This document shows, piece after piece, positions 49,267 to 60,045 of a DNA stretch of 64,000 bases. This DNA is from Nonomuraea guangzhouensis (GTDB taxonomy: Bacteria > Actinomycetota > Actinomycetes > Streptosporangiales > Streptosporangiaceae). The notes under the pieces are model-generated. The model was not told where the DNA came from, made no database searches, and saw only the letters and a program-made list of their open reading frames with translations. The number at the start of each line of letters is the position of its first letter. Within the stretch, counting starts at the first letter, position 1. Where the stretch lies: the NCBI RefSeq assembly GCF_019396345.1, contig NZ_JAHKRM010000013.1, positions 271,152 through 335,151 of the forward strand. The letters run 5' to 3'. The position numbers were made by a program, and so were the translations under genes.

Positions 49267-49500
49267 GGCTGAGGGCCTCCAGGAAAACCGCCGCTGCGCC
49301 GGGCTGTCCGGGCAACGCTCTTCTCTCCGTTACGGCATAGCCGCCCCCACCGCACGCGGCACCAAGCCCACCCATCGCATGGGGCGGGCGACACTCGTGG
49401 TCACCGGCCGAACCACTGGCTGCCACCGGCCGAGAACGCGCACGTAGCGGCGCCCGGCCCCGTGCGGGTTCAGCGGGCGTTTTCCTGGAGGCCCTCAGCC
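49267..49500. repeat. MITE-like inverted repeat, 234 bp
   Basis: The 21-bp arm at 49267-49287 (begins GGCTGAGGGCCTCC) is perfectly inverted at 49480-49500; symmetry continues imperfectly for about 9 bp inward. Between them lies about 190 bp of GC-rich sequence. It partly repeats the dispersed element: CTCTCCGTTACGGCATAGCC resembles part of copy B. No direct target duplication was clear. Confidence 0.65.
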
Positions 49501-49547
49501 ACGTGCGGCGGGTGGCGGTGGGTGCGGCTGTGCCGTAACGGATGGAA
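49443..49547 (-). repeat. Dispersed intergenic repeat, copy B
   Basis: On the minus strand this begins TTCCATCCGTTACGGCA and aligns along its full length with copy A at 30453-30556. Its right side overlaps the right arm of the 234-bp inverted repeat. Confidence 0.8.
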
Positions 49548-49553
49548 GGGGTT

Positions 49554-49597
49554 TGTCTGGACCGTAGACATTGGGGGTCTGTCCGGACCGTAGACAT
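49554..49597. promoter_or_regulatory. Tandem 18-bp boxes upstream of recQ
   Basis: TGTCTGGACCGTAGACAT (49554-49571) and TGTCCGGACCGTAGACAT (49580-49597) differ by one base and are 26 bp apart. The first has inverted ends, TGTCT and AGACA. They lie 41 bp before the recQ ATG and may be repressor or activator sites, or duplicated promoter elements. Confidence 0.5.
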
Positions 49598-49637
49598 GCG
49601 GCGCCAAAAGTCGGTGGGAGGTGGTAACAAGGAGCAC

Positions 49638-51717
49638 ATGATTGACGCCCCCGATTCGGCGATGTTGCGTGAAGAGGCTGAGACTCGGCTGCGAGCGCTG
49701 GCCGGTGATCACGCCCGGCTGCGCGACGACCAGTGGGCCGCCATCGAGGCGCTGGTCGTGGACCGGAGCCGGGTGCTCGTCGTCCAGCGCACCGGATGGG
49801 GCAAGTCGGCCGTCTACTTCGTGGCCACCGCGCTGCTGCGCGGGCTCGATGAGGGGCCCACCGTCATCGTCTCGCCGCTGCTCGCCCTGATGCGCAACCA
49901 GATCGCCGCCGCCGAGCGGGCCGGGATCCGGGCCGTCACCATCAACTCGGCCAATCCCGAGGCGTGGGAGGAGATCTACGCGCAGGTGGCCGAGGGGCAG
50001 GTCGACGTGCTGCTGGTCAGCCCCGAGCGGCTCAACAACCCCGACTTCCGCGACAACGTGCTGCCCGAGCTCGCCGAGAGCGCGGGCCTGGTCGTGGTCG
50101 ACGAGGCGCACTGCATCTCCGACTGGGGGCACGACTTCCGGCCCGACTACCGCAGGCTCGCCACGCTCTTCAACGAGCTGCCGCCCGGCATTCCGGTGCT
50201 CGCCACCACCGCCACCGCCAACGCGCGGGTCACGCGTGACGTGGCCGAGCAGATGGGCGAGGGCACGCTGGTCCTGCGCGGGCCGCTGGAGCGGGAGAGC
50301 CTGCACCTGAGCGTCGTTCGGCTGCCGACGGCCGAGCAGCGGCTGGCGTGGCTGGCCCAGGCGCTGCGGGAGCTGCCCGGGTCCGGGATCATCTACACGC
50401 TGACCGTGGCCGCGGCCCACGAGATCTCCGGATATCTACGCGATCAGGGCTATGAGGTTGCCGCCTACTCCGGGCAGACCGATCCCGCCGAGCGGCTGGC
50501 CGCCGAGGAGGCGCTGCTCAACAACAAGATCAAGGCGCTGGTGGCGACGAGCGCGCTCGGGATGGGGTTCGACAAGCCCGATCTCGGGTTCGTCGTCCAT
50601 GTGGGGGCGCCGCAGTCGCCCGTCGCCTACTACCAGCAGGTCGGCCGGGCGGGGCGCGGGGTCGAACGCGCCGAGGTGATCCTGCTGCCCGGCACCGAAG
50701 ACCGTGACATCTGGGCTTATTTCACCTCGCTGGCCTTCCCGCCCGAGCCCGTCGTGCGGGCCACGCTCCAGGCGCTCGAGGAGCGTGGCGTGCTCTCCAC
50801 CCCGGCGCTCGAGACGGCCGTCGACCTCAGCCGGGGGCGGCTGGAGATGATGCTCAAGGTCCTCGACGTGGATGGCGCCGTACGCCGGGTCAAAGGCGGC
50901 TGGGAGGCGACCGGCCGGCCGTGGGACTACGACGCCGAGCGCTACGCCCGCATCGCCGGCGAGCGCAAGGCCGAGCAGGAGGCCATGCTGGGCTACCTGA
51001 CCACGACCGAGTGCCGCGAACGCTACCTGCGCGGCCACCTCGACGACGAGACGGCGGGCCCCTGCGGCAGGTGCGACAACTGCACCGGCCACCACCGCTC
51101 GCCGGAGATCGCCCCACAGGCCGTGGCGGGCGCCCGCGAGCGGCTGACCAGGCCCGGCGTCGAGGTCGACGCCCGCAGGCAGTGGCCGACCGGCCTGTCC
51201 GACCTGTCCGGCCGGATCAAGCCGGACCTCGGCGCCGAGCCGGGCCGGGCGCTCGGGCGGCTCACCGACATCGGCTGGGGCAACCGGCTGCGCGAGCTGT
51301 TCCACGGCGCCGACGGGCCGATGGCCGACGACATGTTCAAGGCCGTGATCCAGGTGCTGTCCGCCTGGGACTGGCGGGAGCGGCCCGTCGCCGTGGTCAA
51401 CGTGCCGTCGGCATCGCGGCCGCTGCTCGTGCGCGGCTTCGCCGAGCGGCTCGCGCAGGTCGGACGGCTGACCTACCTGGGTGAGCTCGGTTACCGTGAC
51501 GGTTCGCCGGGCAAGCAGTTCAACAGCGCCAAGCGGGTTCAGGCGGTCCGGGCGACGCTGGCCATGCCGAAGGACGTCGGCGCCGCCATCGCGGCGTGCG
51601 GTGGTCCCGTCCTGCTGATCGACGACCGCATCGACACCGGCTGGACGATGACGCTCGCCGCCGCCCTCGTACGCCACGCGGGCGCCCCCGCCGTGCTGCC
51701 GCTGGCCCTGGCGACGG

Positions 51718-51725
<8 letters not shown>
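49638..51725 (+). CDS. RecQ-family DNA helicase with C-terminal phosphoribosyltransferase-like domain
   Basis: 695 residues from ATG 49638 (AAGGAG just before, short spacing). Helicase: Walker A VQRTGWGKSAVYF, DEAH box VVDEAHCISDWGHDFRPDY, ALMRNQ (motif Ia-like), TATANARVTRDV, and motifs V-VI VATSALGMGFDKP and YYQQVGRAGRG. The RecQ zinc site follows: a Cys in TTTECRERYL, then GPCGRCDNCTG. No HRDC domain. The final 150 residues resemble a phosphoribosyltransferase: VLLIDDRIDTGWTMTLAAALV has the PRPP-binding loop pattern. RecQ-PRTase fusions occur in actinobacteria; the role of the tail is unknown. It converges on the kinase gene with an 8-bp overlap. Confidence 0.9.
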
Positions 51726-54531
<2,806 letters not shown>

Positions 54532-54541
54532 CCGGCTCCTT

Positions 54542-54568
54542 ATCGTCCTTTTCGTGAATCGTCCTTTT
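54542..54568 (-). promoter_or_regulatory. Direct repeat before the kinase gene
   Basis: ATCGTCCTTTT occurs at 54542-54552 and 54558-54568, 16 bp apart. On the coding strand it reads AAAAGGACGAT twice. It may bind a regulator, or the second copy may contribute a ribosome site. Confidence 0.35.
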
Positions 54569-54606
54569 TCGGGACTCCTACGATAAAGGGCGCCGGAAAG
54601 ATCGCA

Positions 54607-55497
54607 CTAGAGGCGCGGACGCGCTCCCAGGTGCCCGATCGCCTGTGCCGCCAGCTGGCAGCCGGCCGTCAGCGCCTCGGTCGGCGGCTTGCCCTCCAGC
54701 CACGGCGGCAGGAATCCGGCGCAGAACGCGTCGCCCGCCCCCGTGCCGTCGATGATCCGGTCGACCGGCTCGGCGTCGACCCGGACGGGCTCGGAGCGGC
54801 TGTTGCCGAACCAGAGCGCGCCTTCGTCGTTCATCTTGATCACGACCTGCGGGAACCAGGCGGTGAGCACCTTGGCGGCGGCCTCGGGATCGTCGCGGCC
54901 GGTCAGCACCTTGGCCTGGTCAACGTTGGCGAACAGCAGCTTGGCCCCGTTGGTCCACTCGAGGAACGGTTCGGCACCCGTACGCTCCAGCGGCGCGGAC
55001 GACGAGCAGTCGACCGAGATCGACATCCCGGACCGGCGCGCCATGTCGAGCGCGGCCAGCCCCGCGTCGCGGGACCCCTCGTTGATCAGGGTGTAGCCGG
55101 ACAGATGCAGATGACCCCCGCCGAACAGGTCACGGGGCAGGTCCTCCGGCGAGAGCGCCGCGTTGGCGCCCGGGTCGGAGAGCATGGTCCGCTCACCCTT
55201 GTGGGTGACGAGCACCACGCAGGTGCCGGTCGGTCGCTCAGGGTCCATGACGAGCCGGGCGTCCACGCCGTAGCCCATCAGCTCCATGTCACGGTTTCGA
55301 CCGGTGATGTCGGCGCCCCGGCGGCCGATGAAGGCCACCTCGGCACCCTCGACGGCCAGCCAGGAGGCGATGTTCGCCCCTGAGCCACCGCCGTGCATCG
55401 TCACGATCGCCGGAGTGTCGCTCGCCCTGGCGAGTGCATAACGGGCGCGCGCGACCGCGTCGGTCATGAGATCGCCCACCACGACGACCCGCGTCAT
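54607..55497 (-). CDS. PfkB family carbohydrate kinase
   Basis: 296 residues. N-terminal VVVGDLMTDAVARARYA, then the GG dipeptide signature in HGGGSGANIASWLAVEGAEVAFIGRRG. The catalytic Asp motif is DGTGAGDAFCAGFLPPWLEGK. The fold and GxGD-type motif fit ribokinase/pseudouridine-kinase relatives. It phosphorylates a sugar or nucleoside with ATP; the substrate is not predictable. It is upstream of the kinase gene on the minus strand and divergent from the Pat-like gene. Confidence 0.92.
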   Translation of the reverse strand: MTRVVVVGDLMTDAVARARYALARASDTPAIVTMHGGGSGANIASWLAVEGAEVAFIGRRGADITGRNRDMELMGYGVDARLVMDPERPTGTCVVLVTHKGERTMLSDPGANAALSPEDLPRDLFGGGHLHLSGYTLINEGSRDAGLAALDMARRSGMSISVDCSSSAPLERTGAEPFLEWTNGAKLLFANVDQAKVLTGRDDPEAAAKVLTAWFPQVVIKMNDEGALWFGNSRSEPVRVDAEPVDRIIDGTGAGDAFCAGFLPPWLEGKPPTEALTAGCQLAAQAIGHLGARPRL

Positions 55498-55645
55498 GAT
55501 GCCACCACCTTGCTGCCTTCAGAACGAGCCTGGCCAACGGCAAAACTAACAGCTTCCGGGCTACCCGTGGGGCGTACCCCGGACACAGGGGGGCAGTCGA
55601 TGCACAAGCGTTGCCCAATAGGCCCTGCGGAGCTCGGCAACCGGG

Positions 55646-58498
55646 ATGCGGTCTACGCTCGGGACTGTGGAGGCTCAGTACCCCGCCCACTGGGAGGCCG
55701 ACGTCGTCCTGGCCGACGGCGGCACCGCTCACGTGCGCCCGATCAAGCCCGCCGACGCCGACCGACTGCGTGCCTTCTACTCCCGGCTCTCCGACGAATC
55801 CATCTATTTCCGCTTCTTCGGCCCGAGGCCGCGGCTCTCCGACAAGGAGGTCGCCTGGTTCACCACCGTCGACTACGCCGACCGGGTCGCGCTGATCGCC
55901 ACCATCGGCACCGAGATGGTGGCCGTGATCCGCTACGACCGGACGGGGCCCGGTGAGGCCGAGACGGCCTTCCTCGTCGAGGACGCCCACCAGGGCAGGG
56001 GAGTGGCCTCGGTGCTCCTGGAGCACCTGGCCGCCACGGCCCGCGAACGCGGCATCGAACGCTTCGTGGCCGACGTGCTCCCCGCCAACATGAAGATGAT
56101 GGGCGTGCTGCGCCAGGCCGGATACACGGCCGAGAGCCGCTTCGCCGACGGCGTCGTCCGCATGACGCTCGACCTCACACCCACCGACACCTCGACCGAG
56201 GTCACGACCGCCCGCGAACACCGTGCCGAGGCCAGATCCATCGCCCGGCTGCTCGCGCCGGGCTCGGTGGCGGTCATCGGCGCCTCGCGCGAGCCGGGGG
56301 GCGTCGGCCACACCGTGCTGCGCAACCTGCTCGCCGCCGACTTCAGCGGCCCCGTCTACCCGGTGCACCGGGAGGTACGGGCGATGGCGGGCGTACGGGC
56401 CTATCCCAGCGTGACGGCGATCGACGACCAGGTGGACCTGGCCGTGGTGGCCGTGCCCGCCGCCGGTGTCGTCGAGGTGGTCAAGGAGTGCGCGGAGAAG
56501 GGCGTACACGGGCTGGTCGTGGTCTCCTCCGGGTTCGGCGAGACGGGCACCGAGGGCCGTGAGCGGCAGGACGAGCTGGCCCGCATCGCCCGTGCGTACG
56601 GCCTGCGGGTGGTCGGGCCCAACTGCCTCGGCATCGCCAACACCGACCCGGCCGTCAAGCTCAACGCCACCCTCGCCGCGACCGTGCCCGGCCGGGGCCG
56701 GGTCGGCTTCTTCAGCCAGTCGGGCGCGCTCGGCACCGCCCTGCTCCAGCGGGTGGCGCAGCGGGGGATGGGCATCTCGTCGTTCGTCTCGGCGGGCAAC
56801 CGGGCCGACGTGTCGGGCAACGATCTGCTCCAGTACTGGGAGGAGGACGCCTCGACCGAGGTGATCCTGCTCTACCTGGAGTCGCTGGGCAATCCCCGTA
56901 AGTTCACCCGGCTGGCCAGGCGCCTGGCGCGGAGCAAGCCGATCGTGGTGGTCAAGAGCGGCGGGACGCCCGACAGCCACTCCGCGGAGGCGCTCGGGCT
57001 GCCCGACTCGGCGATCAGCTCGCTGTTCTCGCAGGCGGGGCTGATCCGGGTGGACGATCTCATCCAGCTCTTCGACGTGGGCCAGCTCCTGGCCTACCAG
57101 CCGCTGCCCGCCGGTCCACGCGTCGGGCTGGTCACCAACTCCGACGCCCTGGGCCTACTGGCCGCCGACGCCTGCGTCGCCGCGGGCCTGGAGCCCCTGC
57201 CGCCGGTGAACCTGGGCGCCGGCGCCGGAGCCGCCTCCTTCGGCGCGGCACTCGCGGACCGGCTCGGCTCGTCGTCGGTGGACGCGGTGGTGGTGATCTA
57301 CATGCCACCGATCCCGGGCGAGGACACGGAGGTGGCGGCCGAGCTGCTGCGGGTGTCGGAGGGCTCGGCCAAGCCGGTGCTCGCCACCTTCCAGGGACAT
57401 CTCGGCATGCATCCCGATCTGCGGGTGGGCGCGGTGCCCTCGCGGGGGTCCATCCCCTCGTACGCGGCGCCGGAGGAGGCGGTCAGGGCGCTGGCGTACG
57501 TGGCCCGGTACGCGCGGTGGCGCGCACAGCCGTCGCTGCCGCCGCCCGAACTGCCGGACATCGACCCACACCGCGCCCGCACCCTGATTCACCGCATCCT
57601 CTATCCGGAAGCCACCGCCGCCGCACCTTCCGCGGAGTCCGTCGCTCCCGTCGCGCCTCCTGCGGAGTCCGCGGCTCCCACTGCGGCTCCCACTGCGGCT
57701 CCCACTGCGGCTCCCACTGCGGCTCCCACTGCGGTTCCCACTGCGGCTCCCACTGCGGTTCCCACTGCGGTTCCCACCGCGGCTTCCGTTGCCGCGCGGA
57801 GTCTGTTCGCCGAGCCAGGGCCGTCGGTCGAGGCCGCGGCGGCCGACGTGGCCGAGCTGCTCGCCTGCTACGGGCTGAGCGTCTGGCCGGGCGAGGCGGT
57901 GCGGTCCCCGGACGAGGCGGTCGCGGCGGCCGAACGGCTGGGCTGGCCGGTGGTGCTCAAGGTGGCCGGTCCTGAGGCGGCCCGCCGGGCCGGCACCGTA
58001 CGGCTCGGGCTGGCGGGGCCCGACAGTGTGCGGCACGCCTACGCCGAGTTCGCCGGCCAGTTCGGGGAGGACGTGGAGCTGGCGGTCCAGCGGATGGCGC
58101 CGCAGCCCGCCGTACCCACCGTGGTGAGCGTCACCGACAACCCGGCGTTCGGGCCCATAGTCTCCTTCGGGCTCGGCGAGGTGACGGCGCGGCTCCTGCT
58201 CGACCAGGGCTTCCGGCTCGCGCCGCTCGCGGGCGAGGACGCCGCCGGGCTGGTGCGCTCCGTCCGCGCGGCCCCGCTGCTGTTCGGCGAGTACGGCTAC
58301 CCGCCCGTGGCGGTCGACGCCCTGGAGGATCTCCTGGTCAGGGTGGGCCGCCTGGCCAACGACCTGCCGGAGGTGGCCCGTCTGGACCTCGACCAGGTGC
58401 TGGTGGGCAGGGAGGGCGTCATCATCCTGGGCGCCCGGGCCACGATCCGCACCCCACCAGGCCCCCGCCCGGACGGCGGTCCCCGCAGGTTGGCCTGA
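55646..58498 (+). CDS. Pat-like GNAT acetyltransferase/acyl-CoA synthetase (NDP-forming type)
   Basis: 950 residues. N-terminal GNAT domain (about 20-170): VRPIKPADADRLRAFYSRLSDESIYFRFF, acetyl-CoA loop EDAHQGRGVASVLL. CoA-binding domain (about 200-300): SVAVIGASREPGGVGHTVLRNL. Succinyl-CoA-ligase-like part: NCLGIAN, GFFSQSGALGTALL. The His of the NDP-forming synthetases is likely in DSHSAEALGLP. A (A/V)PTA repeat linker (residues about 677-712) precedes an ATP-grasp-like C-terminal domain (WPVVLKVAGPEAARRAGTVRLGL). Such Pat proteins acetylate acyl-CoA synthetases and are regulated by cAMP or amino acids in mycobacteria and Streptomyces. The start may instead be GTG 55667 (VEAQYPAHWEADVV). 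A terminator overlaps its stop. Confidence 0.9.
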   Translation: MRSTLGTVEAQYPAHWEADVVLADGGTAHVRPIKPADADRLRAFYSRLSDESIYFRFFGPRPRLSDKEVAWFTTVDYADRVALIATIGTEMVAVIRYDRTGPGEAETAFLVEDAHQGRGVASVLLEHLAATARERGIERFVADVLPANMKMMGVLRQAGYTAESRFADGVVRMTLDLTPTDTSTEVTTAREHRAEARSIARLLAPGSVAVIGASREPGGVGHTVLRNLLAADFSGPVYPVHREVRAMAGVRAYPSVTAIDDQVDLAVVAVPAAGVVEVVKECAEKGVHGLVVVSSGFGETGTEGRERQDELARIARAYGLRVVGPNCLGIANTDPAVKLNATLAATVPGRGRVGFFSQSGALGTALLQRVAQRGMGISSFVSAGNRADVSGNDLLQYWEEDASTEVILLYLESLGNPRKFTRLARRLARSKPIVVVKSGGTPDSHSAEALGLPDSAISSLFSQAGLIRVDDLIQLFDVGQLLAYQPLPAGPRVGLVTNSDALGLLAADACVAAGLEPLPPVNLGAGAGAASFGAALADRLGSSSVDAVVVIYMPPIPGEDTEVAAELLRVSEGSAKPVLATFQGHLGMHPDLRVGAVPSRGSIPSYAAPEEAVRALAYVARYARWRAQPSLPPPELPDIDPHRARTLIHRILYPEATAAAPSAESVAPVAPPAESAAPTAAPTAAPTAAPTAAPTAVPTAAPTAVPTAVPTAASVAARSLFAEPGPSVEAAAADVAELLACYGLSVWPGEAVRSPDEAVAAAERLGWPVVLKVAGPEAARRAGTVRLGLAGPDSVRHAYAEFAGQFGEDVELAVQRMAPQPAVPTVVSVTDNPAFGPIVSFGLGEVTARLLLDQGFRLAPLAGEDAAGLVRSVRAAPLLFGEYGYPPVAVDALEDLLVRVGRLANDLPEVARLDLDQVLVGREGVIILGARATIRTPPGPRPDGGPRRLA
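57674..57781 (+). repeat. 12-bp tandem repeat in the Pat-like gene
   Basis: Nine consecutive 12-bp units (consensus GCTCCCACTGCG with GTTCCC variants) start at 57674, 57686 and every 12 bases to 57770-57781. They encode (A/V)PTA tetrapeptides and keep frame, so copy-number changes alter linker length only. Confidence 0.92.
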
Positions 58499-58523
58499 TC
58501 GCTCAGAAAGCGGAGCGATCAGG
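58494..58523 (+). terminator. Terminator overlapping the stop of the Pat-like gene
   Basis: CCTGATCGCTC (58494-58504) and GAGCGATCAGG (58513-58523) are perfect 11-bp arms with an 8-base loop; the 5' arm contains the TGA stop at 58496-58498. Confidence 0.75.
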
Positions 58524-58775
58524 TGGTCCTCGTTCGCCGTGTCCCCGGAGAAGACCCGCTGGCAGACGGTCGCTTCCAGAACCCGATTCAATGACGCGGA
58601 CCGTCAGCATCACCTTCGCTGTGGGGAAGCGGTGGGCGAGCATCCGCTAGTACGCCGCCGCCGGCCAGTCGACCACGGATCGGTCACCCGCGAACAGCTC
58701 ATCCATGCCTCGTCGCTTTCGACCCCACCACGCGCCCGATCGAAGGCCGCTCGCATCCCTTGTGGGCGATGCCCT
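58505..58775 (-). pseudogene. Decayed sulfotransferase-like gene fragment
   Basis: Minus-strand translation shows pieces of a P-loop sulfotransferase in three frames: MRAAFDRARGGVESDEAWM, then MDELFAGDRSVVDWPAAAY-stop-RMLAHRFPTAKVMLTVR, then NRVLEATVCQRVFSGDTANEDH. VVDWPAAAYWR...FPTAKVLLTVR is the typical family pattern, and the TAG falls where Trp is expected. At least two frameshifts and one stop separate the pieces, and both ends are missing. The gene must have been inactivated some time ago. The family call is from pattern memory only. Confidence 0.55.
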
Positions 58776-58794
58776 TCAGCTTAGGGACAGTCGA

Positions 58795-58818
58795 CTATAA
58801 TGACAGATGACATTATAG
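58795..58818. promoter_or_regulatory. PadR operator at the VC0807 gene, with TATAAT box
   Basis: CTATAATGACA and TGACATTATAG are 11-bp arms, with one mismatched pair, around a 2-base spacer. The 24-bp site has the same layout as the one before padR (60732-60755). TATAAT (58796-58801) is a perfect -10 element inside the site, so binding would stop transcription of the membrane-protein gene. Confidence 0.75.
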
Positions 58819-58851
58819 ATAATCGACATGTCATCAGCGGAAGGGCCGGGC

Positions 58852-59523
58852 ATGAGTCCTCTGTCGCCAGATCAGGCGCCGCCTCCGCGCCCCGACCCCC
58901 GCAAGCTCATCCGGTCGCTGTTACCCGCGCTCCTGATAGACGCCGTGATCCCGTACGCGATCTACGTGGTCGGCCACAACGTGCTGGGCTGGAGCCTGAT
59001 CACCTCGCTCGCCGTCGCCGCGGTGGCGCCGCTCGCCCGGTTCGTCGTCCGCCTGGCTCAGGCCCGGCGCGTGGACGGGCTCGCCGTGCTCGTCCTGCTC
59101 ATCCTGGTCTTCGGCATCGGCGCGGCGCTGATCACCGGGCGGCCCGGGATCGCCGTCGCCAGGGAAGCCGTCTTCAGCGGCGGCTTCGGCCTCATCCTGC
59201 TCGGCTCCGTGATCGTGCGGCGCCCGCTGATCTTCGAGTTCATGCGCAAGTCGGGCGGCACACCGGAGAGCGAGGCGTTCTTCGCGCGGCGCTGGCGGGC
59301 ACCGAGCTTCCGCCGCGCCGTCTACATCATGACCGCGTTCTGGGCGGTGGGCCTGATGATCGAGGCCACCTGCCGGGTCGTCTACGTCGTCACCCTGCCG
59401 CCAGATCTCGCCTTCACCAGGGCCACCGCGACTCTCGTCGCCATCCTGGCCGTGCTCGCCGTGGGTTCCGGCATCTATATGCGCCGCATCCGCCGCGGGC
59501 TGCGATCGGACGGGCGTGGCTGA
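58852..59523 (+). CDS. VC0807-type integral membrane protein
   Basis: 223 residues from ATG 58852, with GGAAGG 7 bases before it (ATG 58828 is also in frame). About six hydrophobic segments: LLIDAVIPYAIYVVGHNVLGWS, VDGLAVLVLLILVFGIGAAL, GFGLILLGSVIV, AVYIMTAFWAVGLMIEATCRVV, ATATLVAILAVLAVGSG. IDAVIPYAIYVVGHNVLG and the ending match the VC0807 family of unknown function. Expression is probably controlled by PadR, encoded about 1.2 kb downstream, through the site at 58795. Confidence 0.82.
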   Translation: MSPLSPDQAPPPRPDPRKLIRSLLPALLIDAVIPYAIYVVGHNVLGWSLITSLAVAAVAPLARFVVRLAQARRVDGLAVLVLLILVFGIGAALITGRPGIAVAREAVFSGGFGLILLGSVIVRRPLIFEFMRKSGGTPESEAFFARRWRAPSFRRAVYIMTAFWAVGLMIEATCRVVYVVTLPPDLAFTRATATLVAILAVLAVGSGIYMRRIRRGLRSDGRG

Positions 59524-59541
59524 CGGCAGGGCCCCTGCCGT
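59523..59541. terminator. Short palindrome after the VC0807 gene
   Basis: ACGGCAGGG (59523-59531) and CCCTGCCGT (59533-59541) are complementary around one base, directly after the stop codon. It may weakly terminate transcription. Confidence 0.35.
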
Positions 59542-60045
59542 TCGTACGGTGAACCTGCGGAAGACCGAGGCATCGCGTATGTCGCCGGAGCCGACGTGCG
59601 CCCTCAACCCATGGAGGTCAAGCGCCGCATCAGGGTGATCGGCGGAACAGCACGCCGACGCGGACATCGTGCCCGCCATCCTGGCCGTCCACGCGAGGTA
59701 GAAGTGACGCGAACAGGATGCGCAGGGGGTGCGTCCTCCCGACGGTGCTACGAGCCGGTGTCGACGGTTCCCGCGTTGCCGCCCACGGTGACGGTCTGGC
59801 CGTCGCGGAGCACGGTGGTGGCGTCGCGGGTGGCGAGCACCGCGGGGACGCGATATTCACGGGCGATGATCGCCGGGTGGGACAGCAGCCCACCCGTGTC
59901 GGTGCCGAGCGCGCCGACGCTGGGGGGAGGCGCGGTCGCCCAGCCCGTTCGCCCGCAGCACCGCGGCCTTCCGCCCGCCCTGGTCGGTCGCCGTCAGGCC
60001 ACTCCGCGAAAGAGGTATGACAAGCTCAGGGGAGATCATCACGGT
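59524..60045. other. Gene-poor gap between the VC0807 gene and padR
   Basis: The left part (59542-59747) shows no gene or repeat that I recognise. The right part holds the remnant of a PEP-utilising enzyme on the minus strand, entered separately. Confidence 0.6.
59748..60042 (-). pseudogene. Internally deleted PEP-utilising/rifampin phosphotransferase-like remnant
   Basis: Minus strand. The start reads MMISPELVIPLSRSGLTATD then GGRKAAVLRANGL, like the N-terminus of PEP/pyruvate-binding enzymes (VIPLxRxG...GGKAAxLGxL). In a different frame the sequence then reads GALGTDTGGLLSHPAIIARE, with the catalytic His, and YRVPAVLATRDATTVLRDGQTVTVGG to the TAG at 59748. That is the C-terminal phosphohistidine swivelling domain. 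The ATP-grasp domain and about 600-700 residues between are missing. It directly follows padR (ATG at 60042, padR stop at 60046), so the intact gene was probably co-regulated. Confidence 0.65.

Larger units (their letters stand above)
49259..49637. other. Gene-free gap rich in repeats
   Basis: The gap holds a long inverted repeat (arms 49267-49287 and 49480-49500, perfect over 21 bp), the second copy of a dispersed repeat (49443-49547, minus) and two tandem 18-bp boxes before recQ. Open frames across it look like shadows and lack ribosome sites. Confidence 0.7.

Noticed and set aside
49470..50420. Open frame antisense to recQ reaching into the repeat gap
   Set aside because: Composition is that of a shadow frame and it starts in the repeat region; no family recognised.
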